Below are positions 8,751 to 16,021 of a stretch of 17,330 nucleotides of DNA, one piece after another (within the stretch, counting starts at the first letter, position 1; every line of letters begins with the position of its first letter). The stretch is from positions 1 through 17,330 of the forward strand of contig JANNRW010000130.1 in NCBI GenBank assembly GCA_031401815.1, read 5' to 3'. The notes beneath the pieces were generated by a model. That model was given only the letters and a program-made list of their open reading frames with translations. It ran no database searches and was not told the origin of the DNA. A program made the translations under genes and the position numbers. The stretch is from JANNRW01 sp031401815 (lineage in GTDB: Bacteria; Desulfobacterota; Desulfuromonadia; Geobacterales; DSM-12255).

Positions 8751-11057
8751 TCAATTAACCCTGAAGGCAGAAACCATTGCCGAGAGGTTCACCGCCTGCT
8801 GTGACAGGCTCTGGGCAGCTCTGGAGAGCTGCTCTACGGAGGAGAGATTCTCCCTTGTCAGGTCGCTGATGTTCTCCATTGCAGTCACCACCATACTACC
8901 CCCCTTCTTCTGCTCGGTGGTCGCATTGGCTACCAGTTGGGTCATTGATGCCATACTGTTGACTGCGGTAACAATCTGACGGGCCGAAAGAGACTGCTCC
9001 TTGGTAGCTATATTCACCTGACCGGTGACCTGATTCATGTTCTCAACAGCTATTCTTATCTGTTTGCTCCCGGTAGCCTGCTCTCTCGTGGCAACAGTAA
9101 CTTCCTGGGTAATATGGTTCATACGCTCAACTGCCATCCTGATCTGCCGTCCCCCTAGCGCCTGCTCCCTTGAAGCGTTGGCAACGATGTCAGTCGCCTG
9201 ATTCATCTTTTCCACAGAACGGGTCACCTGACTGGATGCTTTGGCCTGCTCGGCTGTCATCCGCGAGATGTCGGACATGAGGTTGCTTGTCTGCTCGATG
9301 CTTGCAACGATATTCTCGATGGCATTACCGGCCATTGTAGTCAGCTCCATGGAGGCTTTTGCCTCACGGGAGGCTATTTCACCAAGCTTGACGGATTCAC
9401 CGGTATCTGCCTGGACCTGGCGGATCACCTGGGCAATCTCTTTGGTCGCAACCATGCTTCTCTCGGCAAGCTTTCTCACCTCTTCGGCAACAACGGCAAA
9501 ACCGCGACCGGCATCACCGGCCCGGGCTGCCTCAATGGCTGCGTTCAGGGCCAGCAGGTTGGTCTGGTCGGCAATCTCATTAATAACCTTGACGATCCCC
9601 CCAATCTCTTCGGAACGTTTACCAAGGTTGACAATGGAGGCGGAGGTCTTGTCAATAACATCAGCTACCCTGGCCATACCGGCAGCAGCCTGCTGCCCTG
9701 CCTGGAGGCCAGCCTTCCCCTCTTTGGCAGCACCCTTGGCAACAACATCAGCAGCATCAACGTTTTTCGCTACCTGGTTAATGGATGCAGCCATCTGCTC
9801 GACAATAGAGGCTGAGTCGACTACCACTTTCTGCAACTCCTGGGAGTTAATGGCAACCTGATCTATCGACACGGTCATCTGTTCAATGGTCGAGGAGGTC
9901 TCGGTTACTGAAGAAGCCAGATCTTCGGTGCTTCTGGCAACCTTCTCTATGGAAACTGTCATCTGTTCGATAGTCGCCGAGGTCTCGGAGACCGAGGAGG
10001 CCATAGCATCTGCGCTCTTGGCAACCTGCTCGCTGGATGCACCAAGCTCCTGAATGGAGGAGGAAACCTCATCGGCACTGGAGGCCAGGGAGTCAGCATT
10101 TGTTGCTACAGTCTGAATGGAAGCCGCCATCTGTACCATGGTTGAAGAGGTCTCTTCAGTTGCCGATGCCTGGCTGTGAGCCGCCCTGGTCATCTGAGCC
10201 GAGTTGGCCGAAATCTGCTGGGCAGCAGTCGCTACCTGGCTGGAGGTATCACGTATTCCGGAGATCATTTTCCTGAGGCTCTCTGCCATGTGCTTCATTG
10301 CCCCGAGGAGCTGCCCGACCTCGTCTGTTGAGGTAACCACTACATCTGCCACAAGATCGCCTTCAGCAAGTTTGTTGGCGGTCAGTACTGCGGCATTGAT
10401 CGGCGTGGTAATGCTTCTGGTAATAAAAATACTGATCAAGATACAAAGTATCAGGGCAATGATGATGCCAGACATTACAATCATGGCAACATGCCTTGCT
10501 AGATCTTCCATACTCTTTTCCTGGGCATCCATACGGGCATTGCTCTCCTCTGCAAGCTCCTTGGCTTGAGCTTCCAGACGATGAGCCTCATCCTTGTACT
10601 CCTTAACAGCTTCGTTACACTGATCCGGAGTTGTAAATTTACCGGCAAGAATCTGTTTGTAGACAGAGTCCATACCCTTGTCGTAATGATCCATCTCCTT
10701 TTTGATTACGGCTAAATGCTCTTTATCCTTGGCAATAACAACAATTTTTTCCAGATCAACGATCCGTTTTTCAGCATGATCATCCTGCTCCTTGAATTTC
10801 TTGTGATACTCTTCAACCTTTACTTTATCTCCAACATTAAGAAACATGTCTTTTTCATATCTGCGCATACCGACAACATTTGCTCGCAGGCGGGCAGCAT
10901 GTTCCGATATGGTTGCATCACCCTTGATCATATTGATTGTTGTCGTAGTTGCTTTATTAACCCCCCAATAGCCGGTAATTCCGATTACAAGAATAAGAAG
11001 CAGCATGATTCCGAAACCGATACCCAAGCGTTTTCCAATCTTCAGATTTTTCAACAC
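8751..11057 (-). CDS. Methyl-accepting chemotaxis protein, four-helix-type sensor, very long signalling domain
   Basis: This inner-membrane chemoreceptor has TM1 at about 11-33, a 155-residue periplasmic domain that looks like a four-helix bundle (RRYEKDMFLNVGDKVK at 65-80), TM2 at about 190-213, HAMP at about 214-268, then about 490 residues of coiled coil. The hairpin tip is LLALNAAIEAARAGDAGRGF (501-520). About 34 heptads run on each side of the tip, consistent with the longest receptor class (64H); that assignment is by my own count. The ligand is unknown. Five 28-residue repeats flank the tip on either side. There is no C-terminal CheR-binding pentapeptide. The GTG start has AGGAG only three bases upstream; the next codon, TTG (11054), is better spaced and could be the true start. 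It follows cheW by 65 bp and precedes cheR. Its cytoplasmic part is nearly the same as in the 13686-15995 receptor, but the sensor is unrelated. Confidence 0.95.
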   Translation of the reverse strand: MLKNLKIGKRLGIGFGIMLLLILVIGITGYWGVNKATTTTINMIKGDATISEHAARLRANVVGMRRYEKDMFLNVGDKVKVEEYHKKFKEQDDHAEKRIVDLEKIVVIAKDKEHLAVIKKEMDHYDKGMDSVYKQILAGKFTTPDQCNEAVKEYKDEAHRLEAQAKELAEESNARMDAQEKSMEDLARHVAMIVMSGIIIALILCILISIFITRSITTPINAAVLTANKLAEGDLVADVVVTSTDEVGQLLGAMKHMAESLRKMISGIRDTSSQVATAAQQISANSAQMTRAAHSQASATEETSSTMVQMAASIQTVATNADSLASSADEVSSSIQELGASSEQVAKSADAMASSVSETSATIEQMTVSIEKVARSTEDLASSVTETSSTIEQMTVSIDQVAINSQELQKVVVDSASIVEQMAASINQVAKNVDAADVVAKGAAKEGKAGLQAGQQAAAGMARVADVIDKTSASIVNLGKRSEEIGGIVKVINEIADQTNLLALNAAIEAARAGDAGRGFAVVAEEVRKLAERSMVATKEIAQVIRQVQADTGESVKLGEIASREAKASMELTTMAGNAIENIVASIEQTSNLMSDISRMTAEQAKASSQVTRSVEKMNQATDIVANASREQALGGRQIRMAVERMNHITQEVTVATREQATGSKQIRIAVENMNQVTGQVNIATKEQSLSARQIVTAVNSMASMTQLVANATTEQKKGGSMVVTAMENISDLTRENLSSVEQLSRAAQSLSQQAVNLSAMVSAFRVN
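8820..9239 (-). repeat. Five 28-residue coiled-coil repeats, C-terminal arm of receptor at 8751-11057
   Basis: Residues 607-746 split without gaps into five 28-residue units (starting at 607, 635, 663, 691 and 719) with a pattern like RQIRxAVExMNxxTxxVxxA followed by xREQ. Glu-Gln pairs fall at 603, 631, 659, 687 and 715, exactly 28 apart. Confidence 0.8.
9744..10163 (-). repeat. Five 28-residue coiled-coil repeats, N-terminal arm of receptor at 8751-11057
   Basis: Residues 299-438 split into five 28-residue units (starting at 299, 327, 355, 383 and 411) with the pattern SVxETSxTIEQMTVSIxxVA. Glutamates recur at 302, 330, 358 and 386, and Glu-Gln pairs at 364, 392 and 420. These units pair across the hairpin with the five units of the C-terminal arm. 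Confidence 0.8.
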
Positions 11058-11122
11058 AGTCTCCTCTAGAAATTATTTATTTACCCGTTGCAATGATTTT
11101 GAATAATGAGTTAAGCTCTGTC

Positions 11123-11674
11123 TCATGTGAGCAGCAGTGACCTGTTCAAATCAAGGATTATTATCAGCCGGTTTTCAAGCTTACCTACCCCTCTGATGAA
11201 GTTTTCATCTACACTTGTGGCCTCTTCCGGCATCTCTTCGACGACTCCGGCAGGGACTTTGATAACCTGGGAAACGCCATCCACAAGCATCCCTATCCGC
11301 TTTTCACCAAGTTCCACTACTATGATCCGCTGGGCTTCGCTTGCTTCCACTGCCGGAAGGAGAAACCGCTTCCTGAGATCTACTACCGGAATGATCTTCC
11401 CCCGAAGGTTTATAACTCCACGCACATGGGAAGGTGCACCAGGAACCGGCGTGATGTCTGTTGCACGGATGATCTCCTGGACGCTGGCTATCTCGACCCC
11501 ATACTCTTCCCTGCCAAGATTAAATGTGACAAGATGTAACAGCGCCTCCTTCTGATCTTTTCCTGTTGAAAATGTCTCATGATTTACTTCAACCTGCGCT
11601 CTTTCTATGAACTGAGACAGAATGTCTTCGGCAAGCCCGGAACTTGGCAAACTAAACCTCTCTTCACTGGTCAT
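11123..11674 (-). CDS. cheW: Chemotaxis adaptor CheW (copy paired with the 8751-11057 receptor)
   Basis: CheW bridges receptor tips to CheA in the cytoplasmic array. The CheW fold occupies residues 46-183, with LVTFNLGREEYGVEIASVQE, the conserved PVPGAPSHVRGVINLRGKII and DLRKRF, then LVDGVSQVIKVPAGVVE. A 45-residue N-terminal extension (SLPSSGLAEDILSQFIERAQ) precedes the fold and is shared with the second CheW. The ATG has AAGGAG nine bases upstream. It lies 65 bp before the receptor and 288 bp after cheA, with a MITE-like element in that gap. It is highly similar to the CheW at 16022-16573: they differ at scattered positions, mostly in the N-terminal extension, and are almost identical across the receptor/CheA-binding core. 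The two should be interchangeable in binding CheA; that is inference. Confidence 0.95.
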   Translation of the reverse strand: MTSEERFSLPSSGLAEDILSQFIERAQVEVNHETFSTGKDQKEALLHLVTFNLGREEYGVEIASVQEIIRATDITPVPGAPSHVRGVINLRGKIIPVVDLRKRFLLPAVEASEAQRIIVVELGEKRIGMLVDGVSQVIKVPAGVVEEMPEEATSVDENFIRGVGKLENRLIIILDLNRSLLLT

Positions 11675-11760
11675 ATTAGATAGCTCCTTTATAATTATTT
11701 GAACGCAGCGCTATCCGGTTTGGTATTTGCATTTACCTAAAAAGTTCCCCCTCCCCTTGC

Positions 11761-11782
11761 GGGAGGGGGTTAGGGGGTGGGG
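11761..11782 (+). other. G-quadruplex motif, plus strand
   Basis: Four G tracts with very short loops: G3-A-G5-TTA-G5-T-G4. This fits the canonical G3+N1-7 pattern. It lies in the left arm of the MITE-like element, on the strand that serves as template for the che operon. Confidence 0.6.
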
Positions 11783-11816
11783 TAATTTGCCATACTTGGT
11801 GCTGATGGCAGCGTCA

Positions 11817-11837
11817 CCCACCCCTCAATCCCCTCCC
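11817..11837 (-). other. G-quadruplex motif, minus strand
   Basis: On the minus strand the right arm reads G3-A-G4-ATTGA-G4-T-G3, a second canonical motif. Because this is the coding strand of the operon, it would also be present in the cheA-cheW mRNA spacer. Confidence 0.55.
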
Positions 11838-11962
11838 GTCAAGGGAGGGGAAGCTTAATGCAAAGACCAAACCGGACACTACTTATTTAAACAGAGCTAA
11901 TGCATGGTGTCAGTCAGAAAATTCCCTTCGGCCTTCAGTCTTCAGCCTGTTTACACTGATTT

Positions 11963-13630
11963 CTATCTGCTGCCTGACAAGATTGAGCCGATATCTACAA
12001 TCATGGCTATATTGCCGTTACCCAGGATCGTACCGCCGGATATGCCCGGCAACTCTCCCAGATAGTCATCCAGCGCCTTGATGACTATCTCCTGCTGCCC
12101 TATCAGCCGGTTGACCACCAGACCGGCACGCTTCTCGCCACTCCCTACTACTACTATGTATTCGTAATCTCGGTCACTGCTCCCTCTCTTCCAGTAAAAT
12201 CGATCCATACGGTATACAGGAAGAAGTTTGTCCCTTAGCTGTATGACTTCACTCCCCCCCATTTCATGAATCTCGTCACCATGTATCCGGATACTCTCCA
12301 GTACGCCGGAGAGTGGTATGGCAAAAGTCTCGCCTGATACTTCGACCATCAGGGCTGTGATGATGGCAAGGGTAAGTGGGAGCTTGATGGTGAAAAGAGT
12401 TCCAGCCCCCCCATTGGCTGTGACATCGACCATTCCGTTCAGGGAGGTTACGATCTTCTTTACCACATCAAGACCTATCCCCCGGCCAGAGGTCTCGGTA
12501 ATCTCGCGGCTGGTCGTAAACCCCGGAAGAAAGAGGAGCTGCAACACCTCCTGTGCTGTCAGTGCTGTTGCATCTTCCTGGGCTATCAAACCTTTTCTGA
12601 CAGCAGATGTCCTGATCATTTCAGGGTCAATACCCCTGCCGTCGTCTGCAACGGATATGACTATATGATTTCCTTCATGGTACGCCTTAAGTGTTATGAT
12701 CCCTACAGGAGGCTTTCCCGCTGCGACTCGCTCAGCAGGGCTCTCAATGCCATGATCTGCGGCATTGCGGATAAGATGGAGGAGCGGTTCGCCTATTTCA
12801 TCAATTACAGTCTTGTCCAGTTCGGTCTCCTCACCTACAAATTTGAGAAGAATGCTCTTGCCGGACTTCTGGGCATGATCGCGCACCAATCGCTGAAATC
12901 TCTGGAAAACGGTCTTGATCGGGAGCATCCGTGCCTTCATGATTGCTTCCCGCAGCTCGGTCGAGCTTTTGCCTATCAGCTGGCTGGCTTCAGTGAATGA
13001 TTCCAGAAGTTCACGGTCTGTGACCTTCTCTTTAAGCCTCTTTTCCAGTGCGTTTAAAGAGGTACGGTGGATTACCAGCTCTCCCACAAGGTTTAACAGT
13101 TCATCCAGCTTCTCAAAGCTGACCTTCAGGGTGGAACTTTTGCTGGTTATGTATGCTAGGTCATCCCCCTTGCTTCTGCTTCTGGAAAGGGTCTGTATCG
13201 GAGAAGCTTCAAGGCCAGGATGGTTGGTGCTGAAAAAGAGAGCGTCAAGCACAATAATTTCATCGCTGAAGTCAAGGTTGGCTCGGGGGTCATCTGCCAG
13301 TCTTGAAAAACTGGTGCGAAGTGCGCTTACTGCCGCGTAAAAGGTCTCGCATACTGTTACAGACAGGGAGATACTCCCTTCCTGCAGCAGTTTGAAGGCA
13401 CTTTCAATACGGTGCACATACTGCTGAACAGGCACTATACCCATCATCCCGGAGTTGCCTTTCAGGGTGTGCAGGCTGCCAAGGAGATGAGTTACCACTG
13501 CCTGGTCATAAATCCCTTCTGACCAGCGCTTCTCCAGCTCCAGAAGCGCAGCTTCAACAGCGTCAAGATGACCGGTGGCGTCTTCCAGATATTCATCAAT
13601 CAGAACAGAGATATCAATCATTTCATCCAA
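11963..13630 (-). CDS. cheA: Chemotaxis sensor histidine kinase CheA (lacks P2 domain)
   Basis: CheA autophosphorylates under control of receptors and CheW, then passes phosphate to CheY and CheB. P1/Hpt spans about 1-125, with His54 in LHTLKGNSGMMG. P3 dimerisation starts at about 168 (LKVSFEKLDELLNLVGELVI). The P4 ATPase has the N box HLIRNAADHGIE (285-296), VADDGRGIDPE (327-337), FLPGFTTS (367-374) and GRGIGLDVV (382-390). The P5 CheW-like domain begins at about 424. Only about 45 residues separate P1 from P3, so no P2 CheY/CheB-docking domain is present and 555 residues is short for CheA. There is no C-terminal receiver. The TTG start has GAGGAA eight bases upstream; the in-frame ATG at 13621 is the alternative. 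It follows the CZB receptor by 55 bp. It is the only intact CheA here, so both receptor-CheW pairs probably share it. Confidence 0.94.
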   Translation of the reverse strand: MDEMIDISVLIDEYLEDATGHLDAVEAALLELEKRWSEGIYDQAVVTHLLGSLHTLKGNSGMMGIVPVQQYVHRIESAFKLLQEGSISLSVTVCETFYAAVSALRTSFSRLADDPRANLDFSDEIIVLDALFFSTNHPGLEASPIQTLSRSRSKGDDLAYITSKSSTLKVSFEKLDELLNLVGELVIHRTSLNALEKRLKEKVTDRELLESFTEASQLIGKSSTELREAIMKARMLPIKTVFQRFQRLVRDHAQKSGKSILLKFVGEETELDKTVIDEIGEPLLHLIRNAADHGIESPAERVAAGKPPVGIITLKAYHEGNHIVISVADDGRGIDPEMIRTSAVRKGLIAQEDATALTAQEVLQLLFLPGFTTSREITETSGRGIGLDVVKKIVTSLNGMVDVTANGGAGTLFTIKLPLTLAIITALMVEVSGETFAIPLSGVLESIRIHGDEIHEMGGSEVIQLRDKLLPVYRMDRFYWKRGSSDRDYEYIVVVGSGEKRAGLVVNRLIGQQEIVIKALDDYLGELPGISGGTILGNGNIAMIVDIGSILSGSR

Positions 13631-13685
13631 AGTTTGCGTTCCTCACATTTTAGGCAATAACTTCTCTCTTACGTGCTTCCTGCTC

Positions 13686-15995
13686 TTAATTCACCCTGAA
13701 AGCGGCCACCATTGAATTGAGATCCTTTGCCTGTAGTGACAGGCTCTGTGCAGCACGGGATAGCTCCTCGACGGAAGAGAGATTCTCTCTGGCAAGGTCG
13801 CTGATATTCTCAGTTGCAGCTACGATCATCTCCCCGCCTTTTTTCTGCTCTTGAGTCGCATTGGCCACTGATTGTGTCATTGACGCCATACTGTTAACTG
13901 CGATTACAATCTGACGAGCCGAGAGCGACTGCTCTCTGGTTGCAATATTTACCTGACCAGTTACCTGGTTCATATTCTCAACAGCTATTCTTATCTGCCT
14001 GCTCCCTGTTGCCTGTTCCCTGGTGGCGACTGTCACCTCGTGGGTAATATGGTTCATACGCTCTACTGCCATCCTGATCTGCCGCCCTCCCAGCGCCTGC
14101 TCCCTTGAAGCGTTGGCAACGATGTCAGTCGCCTGATTCATCTTTGCTACAGAGCGGGTCACCTGACTGGAGGCTTTGGCCTGCTCGGCTGTCATTCGCG
14201 AGATGTCGGACATGAGGTTGCTTGTCTGCTCGATGCTGGCAACTATATTCTCAATGGCATTTCCGGCCATTGTAGTCAGCTCCATGGAGGCTTTTGCCTC
14301 ACGGGAGGCAATTTCACCAAGTTTGACCGATTCACCTGTGTCGGCCTGCACCTGACGGATCACCAGGGCAATCTCCTTGGTCGCTACCATGCTCCTTTCG
14401 GCCAGTTTTCGCACCTCTTCGGCAACAACGGCGAAGCCGCGACCGGCATCACCGGCCCGGGCAGCCTCTATGGCAGCGTTCAGTGCCAATAGATTTGTCT
14501 GGTCGGCAATCTCATTAATAACCTTGACGATCCCCCCAATCTCTTCGGAACGTTTGCCAAGGTTGACAATGGAGGCGTAGGTCTTGTCAATGACATCAGC
14601 TACCCTTGCCATGCCGGCAGCAGCCTGCTGCCCTGCCTGTATGCCTGCACCACCCTCTCTGGCAGCGCTCTTTGCCACTGCATCGACATCTTCGACATTT
14701 TTCGCCACCCTGTTTATGGATGTTGCCATCTGTTCAATAATAGCTGCCGACTCAATGACTATTTTTTGGAGTTCCTGAGAGTTCCCGGCAACCTGATCAA
14801 TTGAAACTGTCATCTGCTCAATAGTGGATGAAGTCTCGGTAACAGAAGAAGCGAGATCTTCCGTGCTTTTCGCAACCTTCTCAATAGATACAGTCATCTG
14901 CTCGATTGTTGCTGATGTCTCGGTTACTGATGAGGCCATGGCTTCGGCGCTTTTGGCCACCTGCTCGCTTGACGCGCCAAGCTCCTCTATGGCGCTGGAA
15001 ACCTCGTCAGCATTGGAGGAGAGTGATTCGGCATTTTTCGCTACAGTCTGTATGGAAGCAGCCATCTGGCACATGGTGGCAGAGGTCTCCTCCGAGGCTG
15101 AAGACTGACTGTGAGCCGCCCTGGTCAAGTGGGTGGAGTTCTCCGAGATCAGCCCTGCGGCTGTGGCTACCTGGCTGGAAGTGTCACGAATCCTGCCAAC
15201 CATCTCCCTCAGACTTGCTACCATTGAATTCAGAGCATTGGCCAAATCACCAATTTCATCCCTGTTTGAAACTTCCAGCCGCCCTGAAAGATCACCGGCT
15301 GCCACAGCCTGGGCAAAGGCAACCCCTTTTGACACTGGGCCGGTAATAGAGCGGGTGATGATCAGTCCGACAATAATGCCGATAATAATTGCAGCAAAAC
15401 TGATAACAATAGCCGCAACTCTTGTGCGAACAGCATTTTGCATCATTCCTGCCTCTGACAGCAGGTTTTTCTTACTGATTTCGTTCATTTCTGCAAGGTG
15501 AGCCTGGATTTTCTGTAAATTTGGTTGCGTTTCGCTTGAATATATCTCTTCGGCCATTTTTTTACCTTCAGCCGAATTTTTCCCTTTAAGGTAAACTTTT
15601 TTGATTTTAACTGATGATTCATGCAGCTTGCGATGAGGCTCCTCAATATCCATGAGCGGTTTTTTCAAGGCAGGGACAAGAGTCTCTGCCTGAGTGCGAG
15701 CCTTGTCATAATACCACTTGCCAAAACCGCATCTGGTATGGTCGGTCTCTACTGTAAGAGACTGCACATGATCATCAATCAGAAAATTGCCGACATTTTT
15801 GACCCAATTAAGATGGTCAACCTCCCGTTGCAACAGCTCACTTCGCAGAGTGTTGCCGCTGATGACTTCATGCCCCTCCCTGACCACTTCGGAGAGACCA
15901 TGAATTGACCAGCTGCTTATCACTATGAGCAGAATCAGTACTGAACCGATACCAGTAGCTATTTTTTTCCATAATTTCAGACCTTTCCATCCCAT
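13686..15995 (-). CDS. Methyl-accepting chemotaxis protein with periplasmic CZB-like sensor
   Basis: This is an inner-membrane receptor of 769 residues: TM1 about 11-31, periplasmic domain about 32-190, TM2 about 193-214, HAMP about 215-269, then the long coiled-coil signalling domain with its tip at about 502-521. The periplasmic domain has the signature HLNWVKNVGNFL (His61), CGFGKWYYD (Cys89) and HRKLH (His121, His125). This is the three-His/one-Cys zinc set of the CZB family, placed outside the membrane and not at the usual cytoplasmic C-terminus. Zinc, oxidants or a bound small molecule are possible signals; the ligand is inferred only from family. GGAG lies about eight bases before the ATG. 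It follows cheW by 26 bp. From HAMP on it is nearly identical to the other receptor, and the same 28-residue repeats occur at residues 300-439 and 608-747. There is no NWETF tail. Confidence 0.95.
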   Translation of the reverse strand: MGWKGLKLWKKIATGIGSVLILLIVISSWSIHGLSEVVREGHEVISGNTLRSELLQREVDHLNWVKNVGNFLIDDHVQSLTVETDHTRCGFGKWYYDKARTQAETLVPALKKPLMDIEEPHRKLHESSVKIKKVYLKGKNSAEGKKMAEEIYSSETQPNLQKIQAHLAEMNEISKKNLLSEAGMMQNAVRTRVAAIVISFAAIIIGIIVGLIITRSITGPVSKGVAFAQAVAAGDLSGRLEVSNRDEIGDLANALNSMVASLREMVGRIRDTSSQVATAAGLISENSTHLTRAAHSQSSASEETSATMCQMAASIQTVAKNAESLSSNADEVSSAIEELGASSEQVAKSAEAMASSVTETSATIEQMTVSIEKVAKSTEDLASSVTETSSTIEQMTVSIDQVAGNSQELQKIVIESAAIIEQMATSINRVAKNVEDVDAVAKSAAREGGAGIQAGQQAAAGMARVADVIDKTYASIVNLGKRSEEIGGIVKVINEIADQTNLLALNAAIEAARAGDAGRGFAVVAEEVRKLAERSMVATKEIALVIRQVQADTGESVKLGEIASREAKASMELTTMAGNAIENIVASIEQTSNLMSDISRMTAEQAKASSQVTRSVAKMNQATDIVANASREQALGGRQIRMAVERMNHITHEVTVATREQATGSRQIRIAVENMNQVTGQVNIATREQSLSARQIVIAVNSMASMTQSVANATQEQKKGGEMIVAATENISDLARENLSSVEELSRAAQSLSLQAKDLNSMVAAFRVN
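13755..14174 (-). repeat. Five 28-residue repeats, C-terminal arm of the CZB receptor
   Basis: Residues 608-747 repeat in register every 28 residues, as in the other receptor, with the same EQ pairs shifted by one residue (604, 632, 660, 688 and 716). Confidence 0.75.
14679..15098 (-). repeat. Five 28-residue repeats, N-terminal arm of the CZB receptor
   Basis: Residues 300-439 form five units containing ETSxTIEQMTVSIxxVA, in the same register as the partner receptor. Confidence 0.75.
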
Positions 15996-16021
15996 AGCCG
16001 CATCTCCTTTAGATATTCAAT

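Larger units (their letters stand above)
11714..11876. mobile_element. MITE-like palindromic element, about 163 bp, in the cheA-cheW spacer
   Basis: Terminal inverted repeats match at 19 of 20 bases: TCCGGTTTGGTATTTGCATT at 11714-11733 and its complement at 11857-11876. Inside are two long imperfect inverted arms, 11745-11782 and 11817-11852, each with runs of C and G and its own small CCTCCC/GGGAGG hairpin. They flank a 34-base unpaired centre. There is no coding capacity, so it could move only with an enzyme encoded elsewhere. Flanking sequences TTATTTGAACGCAGCGCTA (11695-11713) and TTATTTAAACAGAGCTA (11883-11899) look like a decayed target duplication. A related fragment lies at 1-52. It is not assigned to a named family. 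The stem could also form an RNA hairpin that reduces transcription from cheA into cheW. Confidence 0.65.
8751..12031 (-). repeat. Ancestral duplication, copy A (cheA tail, cheW, receptor)
   Basis: From the last codons of cheA (12031) through cheW and the receptor, gene order and sequence repeat in copy B (13686-16750), about 4.7-4.9 kb away in direct orientation. Shared segments are the cheA 3' end, the ATGCATGGTG spacer motif, cheW, and the receptor from HAMP onward. The receptor sensor domains do not match. Copy A alone carries the MITE-like insertion. Confidence 0.8.

Noticed and set aside
9241..9861. A 206-codon open frame on the plus strand, rich in Ala and Ser, opposite the first receptor
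   Set aside because: It lies wholly antisense to a well-supported receptor, has low-complexity composition mirroring the coiled coil, and matches no family. A similar antisense frame occurs opposite the second receptor, as expected from shared sequence.
8820..10163. Regular 84-bp periodicity that could be mistaken for a CRISPR or satellite array
   Set aside because: The period equals 28 codons in frame of the receptor, units differ at the DNA level, and there are no constant repeats with unique spacers.
11127..11555. Plus-strand open frame opposite cheW
   Set aside because: It is antisense to a clear CheW, has no recognisable motif, and is explained by codon bias of the real gene.
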